Shown here: positions 43,127 through 53,200 of the stretch, in pieces
How the letters are laid out: every line of letters begins with the position of its first letter
Position numbering within the stretch: position 1 is the stretch's first letter
Source of the DNA: Bimuria novae-zelandiae CBS 107.79
Taxonomy: Eukaryota > Ascomycota > Dothideomycetes > Pleosporales > Didymosphaeriaceae
Direction: 5' to 3'
NCBI GenBank assembly: GCA_010015655.1
Contig: ML976789.1
Coordinates: forward strand, 7,354 to 61,350
DNA length: 53,997 bases
Position numbers and translations under genes: made by a program
The notes under the pieces: generated by a model
The model's input: the letters and a program-made list of their open reading frames with translations, nothing else
Databases searched by the model: none
What the model was told of the DNA's origin: nothing

Positions 43127-44077
43127 AAATAGCATTATATTAAGCGGCTAGAGCGTATAAGTCGAATAGGGGGGAAGGATTATAAGGAGGATTCTATAGC
43201 AATTATAGTAGTTAATAAACTCTATCGTGACATAAGATCTATAGCTATTAAGGATAAGTAATTGCTATTTCCCTAATTACTACTTTATATAGCGATTAAA
43301 CACCTGCTCTAGCTAAGCTAGGCCTATGTCGTCGTTTAACTAGCCTATTAGAGATAATAAGACAAAGACCTTATATTCTCCTGCCTTAATATCCTCTACC
43401 TAACTTAATTATATAGCTCCTTTTTTAGCTGCGTAAATAAGGCTTAGAGGTAGCGAGCTCCTATTAGCGTAGTAGCAGGCTAGGAGTGTTAGGAACTTGC
43501 GTAATCTATCCTAAAAAAATACTTAAACCTCCTTCTTCTCCTATTAACGCTTGCTAAATATCCTCTTGCTTTTACCTATTAAGCTAATTAAGAAGCCCTT
43601 CTTATCCATATTGTATATATCTCGAGCCTTAAGGTAATATTCAGTAATCTTTCGATGCAGTAGCTCGAAATAGAGACGATATTTTAACTTAGAATTAGCC
43701 AGGTGGCGAACACGATCTATAGCGGTAGTCCACTTTAAGATTATATAGATCTGGTGTCTAGTAATAAAGCGAGAAACCCATCGATCGCTTAGCTACTAAT
43801 AGGCTACTTTAAATAAGAAATTCCTAATTATCTCTCTTATAGGAGAAAGGCCTCTCTTTATAAGCTTTATAATATATTATATAAGCTCTAGCTCTTATTA
43901 TTAGTTAAAAGCTTATTAATTTAAGTATCTATCCTCCTAAGACGCTGTTACGCCTCTCCACCTTTACCCTAGCGTTAAGTAGTTAACCTCGTATTTCTTA
44001 GCAACTTCCCTTAACGTAAAGTATTCTCCTAGATTACGTAATTTCAAATCTTTAATTACATCGTCGATAGGCGCCAT
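43127..44077 (-). pseudogene. Pogo-4 transposase, N-terminal part with DDE core
   Basis: Start ATG at 44077-44075 on the minus strand. Helix-turn-helix sequence to about 43850, then NMDKKGFLISLIGKSKRIFS (about 43555-43615) with the first catalytic Asp. A LLI-NS-S block lies near 43230-43260, where the second Asp region is mutated. The cores of Pogo-1 and Pogo-3 are collinear. The frame is interrupted by Gypsy-C at 43126 and by RIP-type stops. Confidence 0.8.
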
Positions 44078-44176
44078 GGCTGTAGCGTTATAGTCTGTTG
44101 AAGTTGTGGTGTTAAGACGCGGCTTGGTGTTCGGCGGGGCACGAGGTGTCTCCGGGCATGAGCTGTCCGTGCACGT

Positions 44177-44236
44177 TATAGGCGGCTTCTCCGCCTACAT
44201 AGTTGATAACTCTTACACTAAACTTCAGTTCCAACA
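44177..44236 (+). repeat. Copia-B 5' LTR, piece 3
   Basis: TATA followed by GGCGGCTTCTCCGCC and the rest of the LTR to TCCAACA at 44236, identical to 49328-49387. The sequence GGCGGCTTCTCCGCC can form a hairpin. Confidence 0.92.
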
Positions 44237-44250
44237 GGTTATGAGCCCGG
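44237..44250 (+). promoter_or_regulatory. Copia-B primer-binding site
   Basis: GGTTATGAGCCCGG directly after the LTR, complementary to the Met-tRNA anticodon arm. Confidence 0.75.
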
Positions 44251-44729
44251 CGCTCCGCTGCCTTTATTAAGCATACACTTTACGCTCTACCTAACTAGCC
44301 CGCTATATAGCTGCAACGCCTACCGCCTAGCTAACCCACTGCGTTACTAGCTTGCCTACCGCACCGCTATTTACAGCTACAAGAACTATCACACCTACGC
44401 TAAAAGGCTTCTACTAGTTCTACTGCTACTGCACCTGCAACCCCCACTACGCTCTATAGCTACTGGCGGAACTACTATAATTAATAACACGCTTTACACA
44501 GCTGCATCAGCCGCACGACCGCCGCTACGCTCATTACCACTAGCGGGCCGGTCCACTACCGCTACACTACACCACTACTATCATTACCCAGCCGCCCAGC
44601 TGCCCGCTGCGTCACTAGCTAACAAAAGCCTAAGCAATTACCTGCTGCTTTCGCTACCCTTAGCGGTTCTAACTACATACAGATTTCCTCTCACCTTAGT
44701 CTTTATTAAGGACCTTACTACTACCAACC

Positions 44730-45560
44730 ATGTTAACCTTCTAGTTCAAACTGGACCTAGGGTCCCTACCTAAGCTTGGATCCCGCGGCGAGAACTTCGC
44801 GGAATACTAGTTAGCCTAGACTATCGCCTTCTAATACGCAGGGCTATAGCTAATTATTTCTAAGAAGAAGCCGCAACTAGACGCACTAGCTAATAGCGCT
44901 AATACTACTACTATTAACGCTTAGGATGCTAACGATACTAAAGCTTTTATTATAATACTTTTATTAGTGCATAATAATTTTATTTAATAGGTTACTAACT
45001 GTAAGACATCGCCTGTGGCGTGGGACTACCTTATAAGTTGCTTTAACTACGACACTAGCTAGTTATCTATCCTCCTCTTTCGCAGTCTTACGAACCTGTA
45101 ATATCGTGATAGCGATGACCTACGCCTCTACCTGGACGAGTTTTACCAGCGTTAGACACGCATCTCTAAGCGTTGTGCGTTATCTATATAGCCCGTGGCG
45201 ATTGCCATAAGGGCCATGTTTAACGACGATAATGTTAAGGGCTTCTTCTTTCTAGCTACCCTGCCAGATACGATAGATAATGTGATTAATAACCTGGCCA
45301 CTCGCCAGCTTACTGCGTTCTAGGACATCGAACCCAAGATACTAAATATTAGTAAGAAATATAGTTTAGACACTATTAACTTATCTATAGCGTACGTAGC
45401 GCGATAAACCGCTGCCTGCTTAGCACGCGGCGGAAAGTCTTTCTTAACTAAACCTTCTATTACTACTACTAATAAGTGTACCTAGTGCTAGAAACACGAA
45501 CTTACGTTTATTGGCCACGTGTATACTAACTGCGAGAGGCTCCGCAAGCATAAGGAATAA
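44730..45560 (+). pseudogene. Copia-B gag, degraded
   Basis: Plus strand from the ATG at 44730, about 490 bases after the LTR. A frame with RIP stops includes KLDLGSLPKLGSRGENFAEY near 44760-44810 and a helical part ending near 45400. A zinc-knuckle-like pattern C-X2-C-X9-H-X4-C is at about 45475-45535, with TAG in place of Trp twice. The spacing between second Cys and His is longer than the standard four. The upstream leader (44251-44729) is GC-rich and has no gene. Confidence 0.65.
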
Positions 45561-45819
45561 TAATAGTAAGAGAAAAATACACTGCTAAAAGGCAAGATAT
45601 CTAGTAGCAAATAATAGAAAGGTAATTTAGCTAAGGCTATCGAAGCTACTAGTAACTTAGAAGATAATAATAATAAAGTACACGCTTTCACCGCCTACTT
45701 AATTATTAACTTAATTACACCTCCCTCCTTACTAAAGCTATTAAAGACGTTAGTAAACACTAATAGTAAACGCGTTTACGCCACTAACGACGTAAGTGCC
45801 TACGCTATTTTTATTTATT

Positions 45820-47050
45820 AACCCTCTAACATTCCTATTTTTTAGCTATTTAATACTAGCGCTTCGAGACATATATTTAGCTATATTAATAATTTCTTAA
45901 CGCTCTTGCTAGGGCGCGGGATAATTACGATTACTAGTAGACTTAAGCTACCTATTTATAGCGTTAGAATAGTCTGTCTACGTTATTAACTACCTAATAG
46001 CTCTATAAAGATCGCAGAACTAACTAACGCGCTTTACTCTAGTAAACTTTACTAGACCCGCCTATTTTCCTAGGCGTATATTTACAACTATTATAAGTTA
46101 AGTACTATTAAAAACAACCTGTACTTAACCCGCAAAGGCAAGCAGGTCCTATAGGCCCGTTATATTAATAGTATAATATAGATCTAAACTAACCCGCCAG
46201 TTATTGCACCTATAACGGGGCTAACTACGCTTAAATTACTATTAATAGTTCTATTAGAGAGCGTTTTTTAGCAGACTATCCCTACTAAGGACCTTAATAA
46301 GACCACCGTTAACACGCTGCTTACTACTAAACTAGTAGCTTACTTTATGTCTTATAATAAGTTCTACTACGCTATTAGACACCGTTTAATACGCAACCTA
46401 GCCTATCTATACTATAATAGTAATATTATACCCGCTATACTAGAAGGCTTTTAGTGTAAGACGTGTATTATCTTAAAATTAAAGCACTACTAATTAGTCT
46501 ACGACGCGGTGGCTCGCGCACAATCCACGAAGCCTTTAGAAGTTATCCACACTAATCTCTCGGGTAAGTTCTCCCAAAAGAGCCTTAATGGCGCGCGCTA
46601 CTACATCTCCTTCGTGGATAACTATACCCGCCATGCCTGGGTTAGTTTCCTTGCGAAGAAGGCCGACGCCGCATAGGTAATTATAGACTTTATCTAATAT
46701 GCCCGCAACTAATACAGTACTATAGTCCGCCGCTTTAAGTTAGACAACGGCGATAAGTACATGTCGTCTACTCTTTAAAAGTACTTTTAAGAGAATAGTA
46801 TAGAACACTATACTATTTTACTATATGCACACGAGCTTAATAGTGTAGCTAAATGCTTTAATTAGACTATTACGCAAATAGCTCGCTCTATATTAAACAC
46901 TAATATATACCTATTCTTGTGGGCTAAAGCTATTACTATAGCCTACTTCTTAACTAACGTCACGCCGCATGCAGCACTATTAGATAAGCTAAACTAGACA
47001 CCCTATAAGTAATTATTTAACTATAAACCCTTAGTTAAGCACTTGCGACC
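45820..47050 (+). pseudogene. Copia-B protease and integrase, degraded
   Basis: A protease-like LFNTSASRHIFSYIN region lies near 45845-45885, with the catalytic Asp reading Asn. The integrase core starts near 46500: EVIHTNLSGKFSQKSLNGAR (first catalytic Asp reads Asn, GAT to AAT), YISFVDNYTRHAWVSFLAKK near 46590-46660, FKLDNGDKYMSS near 46735-46770, and a later LNSVAKCFN block. Integrase would join the cDNA to the host chromosome. The order integrase then RT confirms Copia type. Confidence 0.82.
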
Positions 47051-47689
47051 TTTTAGTATTAAGGCTTACGTTTATATATCTAAGAAGGCTAGAAAACCTA
47101 GCACTAAGCTCCTTAATTACGCAAAAGTAGGCATCTTTATTAGCTATAGCTAAGACACGAAAACTGCCCGCGTCTACGTACCTAACTAACATGTTATAAT
47201 TAAATTACGCGACGTCTAGTATTAAACCTTTACTAAATAGAAGGCACTACTATACTTTACGCTAATAATTAACGATAAAAAATATTTTTTAGCTCCCACG
47301 CCAACGCCTGTCCCAACTAGTAGACACGACGACCGCCAACTCGAGCATGACTTGGCGGGCGTGGAGGACTAGACTCCGTTTACGACACCCCGTCGACGGA
47401 CAGCGTCTAACATGGCACCACCTCCGCCGCCTGGGACTAGGTTAACGGTACTGGTTTGACCCGCTGCCACACACCCGCGCGGTGGAGGCTCCGCCCCCTC
47501 TTAAATACGCGATAATACACCCGCGCCTAACACCTTTACTATAACTACTTGCTCTAGGCGAACTGTTAAGCCTTTACTTAAGGCTTAAGAAGCTTAGAAT
47601 AATAGCGCACTAGTTACTAATTTCCTAGCATTAATCCTACTTGCCCCGCTAGATAACTTGTTAGCGGGATATATAATGGCTTATGCCGC

Positions 47690-49150
47690 TCTCGCCACTA
47701 GCAATAACATCTCTCACACCTACAAAGAAGCCATAACCAACGCTAATGCTCCACTATAGCGTTCGCCTATCGAACACAAAGTCCAAGCTCACGAGATTAA
47801 CGGCACGTATATGATCGTGGACATATTAGAGCTGCCGCCAGGCGCTATATTAGTCGGCATTTGTTAAGTATTCAACATTAAGAAGGATAAACATGGCAAG
47901 GTGGTAAAGCGCAAGGCGCGACTCGTCGCCCAAGAATTCTCTCAGCGTCCTGGCATCAATTATCAAGACACGTACTTACCGGTCATGCGCTACGACAGCC
48001 TGCGCCTTATTATATGGCTAGCACTGTACATAGGCTAGACGCTACGGCAAATGGACTTTAACGCCGCGTACCTTAACAGCCTGCTAAAGCAGCCTATATA
48101 TACGCGCTGCCCGCCAGACATTAACTACCCCAGCAGCTCTATCCTAAAGCTCCTAAAAGCCCTTTACGGCCTTAAGCAGTCCGGCCGCGAATAGTATAAC
48201 GTCTTACAAGCATGGCTCCACCAGCAGGGATTTACACTAGCGGCCTTCGACCCTTATGTCTTCTTCAGAAAGTCTAAAGATATTGTAATCGGCGTCTACG
48301 TCGACGACGTGCTAATAGCTAGAATAGATAAAGCAATCGCTGTCTTTATAACAACCACCGCCGCTCGCTTCTGCATAAAGGACCTTGGCCAACCCAGGAT
48401 CCTCCTCGGTCTCAAGTTCGACTACAGCAACCACGATAGTAACATCCGCCATGTCCGCCTCTACTAGCGGACCTACGTACGTTCTATACTCTAGCGCTAT
48501 AGTATAGACAAGTGTAATGGCTGCAAGACTCCACTTAACCCTAATAGCTTCCTACATCGGACGCCGTCTAACGAGCCAGTTAATAAAGATTGCTAGAGGC
48601 TGTTCTAGTCTATTATTAGTTCTATTAACTTTTTAGCTATCGTCTCTTAACCTAACTTTTTATATACGATTAGTATGCTGGGCTCTTATAATGCTAACCC
48701 GTCTAAATAGCATTTCTAACTTGCATACCAGGTGCTTCGCTATATATAAGGCACGGTCGACAGCTACGCTATTGAGATAGCCCCCCCGCTAAAAGGACTT
48801 TTGGCGAGCATGGATAACACGATTATTATATATATAGACGCATCCTTTAGTTCGGACCCTAATAACGCAAAATTGTTTTCTAGCTATGTGATAAAGGTTA
48901 ATGGCTCTACCGTTGCCTAGTTATCTAAGTAGCAAGGCTGTGTGGCTAAGTCTATAATAGAAGCCGAATACATAGCCGCGTCCTACGCTACCGCCCACCT
49001 TGTCTAGTCCTGTCTCGCTATTGGCGAACTAACCGGCACGTTAACTACTACTAGTTAACCCGCTATTAACTGAGGATTATAGCACTTTAAGCTACTAGTC
49101 GATAATCAAGCCGCCTTATCGCTTATCTAAGACCTTAAGATTTACTAATA
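47690..49150 (+). pseudogene. Copia-B reverse transcriptase and RNase H, partly well preserved
   Basis: RT from about 47740 with few stops: VKRKARLVAQEFSQRPGINY (about 47907-47965), RQMDFNAAYLNSLLKQPIYT (first palm Asp, about 48047-48105), LLKALYGLKQSGRE near 48150-48190, and the catalytic Tyr-Val-Asp-Asp at 48297-48308. RNase H follows with an IYIDASFSSDPNN block (about 48825-48865) and a SIIEAEYIAASYATAHLV block (about 48952-49005). The frame to about 48470 is much cleaner than the rest of the element. It ends before the purine-rich GTCTGGGAGGAC that precedes the 3' LTR. Confidence 0.88.
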
Positions 49151-49280
49151 GGCATGTCTACTAAGAAGGTTTTAAGGACAAGGTTAACTGCTACAACAGT
49201 TAAAGGAAGACCTAAAGATCTAAGGCTAGCATGCTTATGCTTTGTGTATACTATATTCATGCTCCTCCGTCTGGGAGGAC

Positions 49281-49387
49281 TGTTGAAGCAGGTGCTTCCC
49301 GGCATACGAAAGGAGCACGCTAGCCTATATAGGCGGCTTCTCCGCCTACATAGTTGATAACTCTTACACTAAACTTCAGTTCCAACA
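49281..49387 (+). repeat. Copia-B 3' LTR (107 bp)
   Basis: TGTTGAAG to TCCAACA, followed by AAGGG (49388-49392). It lacks 35 bases present between GCACGCT and AGCC in the split 5' LTR. Confidence 0.92.
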
Positions 49388-49502
49388 AAGGGAACCCTCT
49401 TAGGTACTCGTAAGGCTGCCTATCAGCATCTGTCTCACTCGTGTTGACGTTCGGGGACTGATTGGTATCGTCGCCCTCTTTCTCGGGGGTGAGACGACTC
49501 AT
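49388..49502 (-). pseudogene. MFS transporter, codons 1-38 (N-terminus), severed from the rest
   Basis: The first 115 nt of MFS exon 1, starting at the ATG 49502-49500. They encode a hydrophilic, Asp/Thr/Ser-rich cytoplasmic tail (MSRLTPEKEGDD onward) ending YEYLRGFP just before the first membrane helix, as in other DHA14 transporters. The exon stops at the AAGGG duplication and continues 37 kb away at 12272. Joined, the sequence runs GFP-LAATLL into helix 1 without a frame change. The gene is transcribed away from the diterpene cyclase, so both would share the 49503-50219 intergenic region as promoter. Confidence 0.88.
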
Positions 49503-50219
49503 TGTTCAGTTGAAGCTGTGATTATCACGACAGATGAGGCAAAAAATCGAGGGAAAGTCGAATTTCAGTTGATGCTGAAAGTTTGGGGATGTGTTCGCGA
49601 CCTGGTGGGCGCGAGAGGGTAAACAGGCACGAACGTGCTCACGCAACCCCCTTGGGCAGAGCCAATCGAATTTACCCAAAGCAAAGCCCGGATATTTGCG
49701 TCAATCATCCCTGTTCAATGAACAAAGAACCCAACAGTTTGGTTTCTTATATGAAGCCACACCCTGCCTACTGCATGCCGATTCCACCTTGCCCCTTTGG
49801 GCACGCGCCAATCGGAGGTGAGTACACGGACGCCCGTTTGCAACTACGCCGCCCCAAAACATACATGGCATTGCATGCAATTATGCAATTATGCTTCACA
49901 GTCCAACTGCCTCGGTACTGATAGTAAATTGTTGTCTCGGACTTGCAAAGATCGACGCCGTCACAGTGCAGCGACAACATGATGCTTTTGTAGTAGATCT
50001 TGGCAAATTTTGACGCGTCTAACGGTCTGATCTTGGATATGACTTGACTCAACTGCATTGATGAATTGACATAACTCCAACAATTCAGTTACCGCGAGTA
50101 CTTTGAGAAATTGTGCGAGATAGCTTTTTGTTCACGTCCAATCGCCTATTTTCTGGTCAACGTTTACCATTTGAACTCCTACGTCTCTTTGCTGCACCTA
50201 GCAAAACCCTACCTTAACC
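49503..50219. promoter_or_regulatory. Divergent intergenic region, probable shared promoter
   Basis: 717 bp between the MFS and cyclase start codons, not RIP-mutated. CCAATCG occurs three times (49662, 49808, 50138), each a CCAAT-box core, all on the plus strand. The cyclase ATG has context TTAACCATGAG. Open frames here (for example 49583-49921) have no recognisable content and are judged chance. Confidence 0.55.
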
Positions 50220-53200
50220 ATGAGTCTGACAACAGTCGAACTTCAGGCGAAAGAGCTAGCCGCTCGTGTCGCTAGAGGGAACGAAGCCCATGAGGAACCT
50301 GAAGGATCTTGGACGATGTCGGTCTATGACACGGCGTGGATCTCCATAATCCAGAAGCCAAGCGGGGCGTGGCTATTCCCGGAGAGCTTCCAATACGTAC
50401 TGCGGCAGCAAACTAACGGATCTGGATGGCCCAGCAATGCCTCTGACATTAACGGTATCTTAGACACGTCTGCAGCCATTCTTGCGATTGCTGTTCGACT
50501 CGCAAAAGAGAGGAACAATACTCATTTGCGAAAGCAAGACTTGCTCAAGCGTCAGGCCAATGGATAAAAGTATCTCCAAGAGAGCTTGATTCAATGTGAT
50601 GTTGCTTCGTGTATGCACGTTGGTTTCGAACTTATCATGCCGGCAATACTGAAGATGCTTGAGGAGCACAACATCTATCTAGTCTTTCCTAAGAAGGCTG
50701 TTTTGCTTCATCTGAATGTCTTAAAGCTGGCGAAGTTCGATCTAAGTCTTCTCTATGGCCCTTTTCAGACAACCGCTCTCCATTCCCTGGAAGCATTCAT
50801 TGGAAAGATAGACTTTACGAAGCTATGTCACCACAAAGTGAAGGGTAGCATGCTTGGCTCGCCATCCTCAACGGCCGCTTATCTCATGAACGTTGGGGAT
50901 TGGGACGATGAAGCAGAGCTTTACCTGACAAAGTGCGTTGAGCATGGTGGTGGATTCGGTCTCGGCGGCGTCCCCAGCGCTTATCCCAGCGAGATCTTCG
51001 AGTTCACTTGGGTATGTGACTATACCTTCCACGAGATAAAGCAGACCAGATTTGTCTAACGTTCGCTCGCTCAGGTACTCACTACCCTTATCAAATCAGG
51101 ATTCCGAGAAGAGCTTTTCCATATTAACCCTGTCTTCCATGCAATCGATAGTCTCGAATCGCAGTTGAAGTCTAATCAGGGTGCAGTGGGTTTTGGTGAG
51201 TGCACTTGTTAACAAGTCGAAGATTCTTCTGACTCTCCAAAGCATCGGGAATGCTACCTGATGCAGACGACACTGCGAAAAGTATTTATTTGCTAAAATT
51301 GTTCAACCATCCAACCTCTTCCCGGGCCATCATTTCCCAATTCACGTCGCCTAAAGGACATATCATGACATATCTCTACGAGAGAACATTTAGTATAAGC
51401 GCCAACTGTAACGCACTCCTGTGTTTATTGAGCTCACCTGAAGAATCGGACATCGCCCTTACTGTCAAGAATGTCACTGAAGCATTATGCAACTGCTGGT
51501 GGGAAAACAAAATGATTGACAAATGGGTGCGTAAGGAGGATAGCCTTTGAATCTGCTCAGTTGGCTAACTGATAAGAAGAATTTGTCGCAGAAGTACACG
51601 CTTATGCTACTCACGCAAGCATTTGTAAAGCTTTTGCGGTGCTGGGATGCTGGCTTCCTGAAGTGCCTCCCAGATACCTTGTTAAAGAACCGAGTCATGG
51701 TTGTCCTCACCCAGATCTTAAACCAACTTCTATTTGACTACGACCCCTCTGCCTTAGAGATCGAATCATACTCCGAAGAGATTGCCTACATAGTACTTGC
51801 ATGTGCGGCTCTTCAGTCTCTGCCTTGGCCTTCGACAATCTTGTCACAATTAGACCTGGTCATGCAAGATGGGAAACTCCGCTTGGCAAGCGCGAAAGTA
51901 GAAGGGTACCAATACTTGTGGATTAAGAAGACTACATATAGCTCGGAGACCCTCGCTCAAGCCTACTATCTTGCCGCACTACACGTCTCTCCTACAAAAG
52001 TAGGATGGAGTCCGGAAGTCGAAGGACATTTCCAGGAACCTAAAGCGTCTAGTAAGATGTTAGGCTTTTTTCGATCTTTTTTTGCGCGGTATGAACCAGC
52101 CTGGAAGTTCGAGGCATCGACCTTTAAAAGTAGCACCTTCACCCGGATGCTACAGGCCTATCATGCAGACATTTTCCCCACGCGTGATGGATATGAAGAC
52201 AAGTACCTCCCATATATTCCTGTTACTTGGATCTTAATCAACAATTTCCAGCGACTCGATCTTGCTACTTTACTTCTGTGGGAAATGATGAAATTCTCGA
52301 TGTGGGATTTCTTGATCGATGAATACATGGAGGCTTCTGTGGCATCACTACCATTTCAGGACAGGAAATATGTCAAGCGATGGATCAAGACGAGCTTGTT
52401 CGTCTATTCCCGAGATCGGCGCACCGGGGAGAAACGATTTCACGAAGATTCTTCGTGTACTTCCATTTACAGAGAGCACTGCGGGGTTGTGCTATCAGAA
52501 CCAGCTTAACAAGTTATCAACACGCTCGGGAATTATGCACGTGAGGTTATGCTTCACCCATCAGTTCAGGCAGCTTCCGAATACGATTGCAAAAAACTGC
52601 AAGGGGAACTCCGAAGTTTCCTGCTCGCCCACTTAAAACAAATCAACAACAGCGCAAGTCTTAGCTCGGACATCACGCACACATCTTCTATGGGTCACAC
52701 GCTATTCAGCGCTTCTCGCTCGTCTTTCTACTACTGGGTCAAATCAACAGCATCTACGCATATCTCCTGTCCGATCTCTTCTGTGTTCTACGCCTGTCTA
52801 CTCAGCAGCGTCGCTAAGATCACCCCCGAGGGCGATTGTTTCGCGACACCACGGCAAAAGTACAAAGCCAGCGATCTTTGCGCTCCTTTGGCCGTTATAA
52901 GCCGATTGTTCAACGATTATGCATCGATTGGTCGAGACCAACTGGAAGGAAACCTCAACAGTGTCAACTTCCAAGAGTTCCACAACGGAGTTCAAGACCC
53001 ACAGACATCGAACGATTCGTCAACATGCGAGAGCACGTCAAACACAGTGCGATCCAGCCTCCTGCAACTCAGGGAGTACGAGCGGCAAGGCTCACGAGCT
53101 GTCTTATCTGCGTTAATTAATGAGATGCGGGTTCCAAGGCACGGGAGTGGCGTGGGCGGGACAGATGTTACGACCGACAGAGGTTACGGGATGAACCTAG

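Larger units (their letters stand above)
35256..44176 (-). mobile_element. Pogo-4: Fot1/pogo-like transposon carrying Gypsy-C
   Basis: Left end ACGTGCACGGACAGCTCATG, right end CATGAGCTGTCCGTGCACGT; TA units at 35254-35255 and 44177-44178. Gypsy-C (36315-43121) split it. Without it and one GGCTT the element is 2109 bp, the size of the other three. Confidence 0.88.
12278..49387 (+). mobile_element. Copia-B LTR retrotransposon with about 32 kb nested in its 5' LTR
   Basis: It inserted into exon 1 of the MFS gene, making the AAGGG duplication. Its 5' LTR is in three pieces (12278-12336, 17778-17802, 44177-44236), its internal region runs 44237-49280, and its 3' LTR is 49281-49387. Removing the nested elements and one TA per insertion joins the three pieces into a continuous 142-bp LTR matching the 107-bp 3' LTR apart from 35 extra bases. 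It is read on the plus strand: primer-binding site, gag, integrase, RT, RNase H. Its RT part is one of the better preserved retrotransposon stretches in the window. Confidence 0.9.

Noticed and set aside
12337..49280. Starship-type giant transposon or captain tyrosine recombinase inside the large insert
   Set aside because: No tyrosine recombinase frame or cargo genes were seen. Every boundary is explained by LTR or TA-type transposons.
49583..49921. 112-codon plus-strand frame in the MFS-cyclase intergenic region, with overlapping frames on both strands
   Set aside because: No domain, membrane segment or sensible composition. Open frames exist in several phases of this non-RIP sequence, as expected by chance.
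52319..52636. Separate 105-codon gene overlapping the cyclase
   Set aside because: Only the part near 52430-52508 makes sense, and that part is the shifted cyclase frame.
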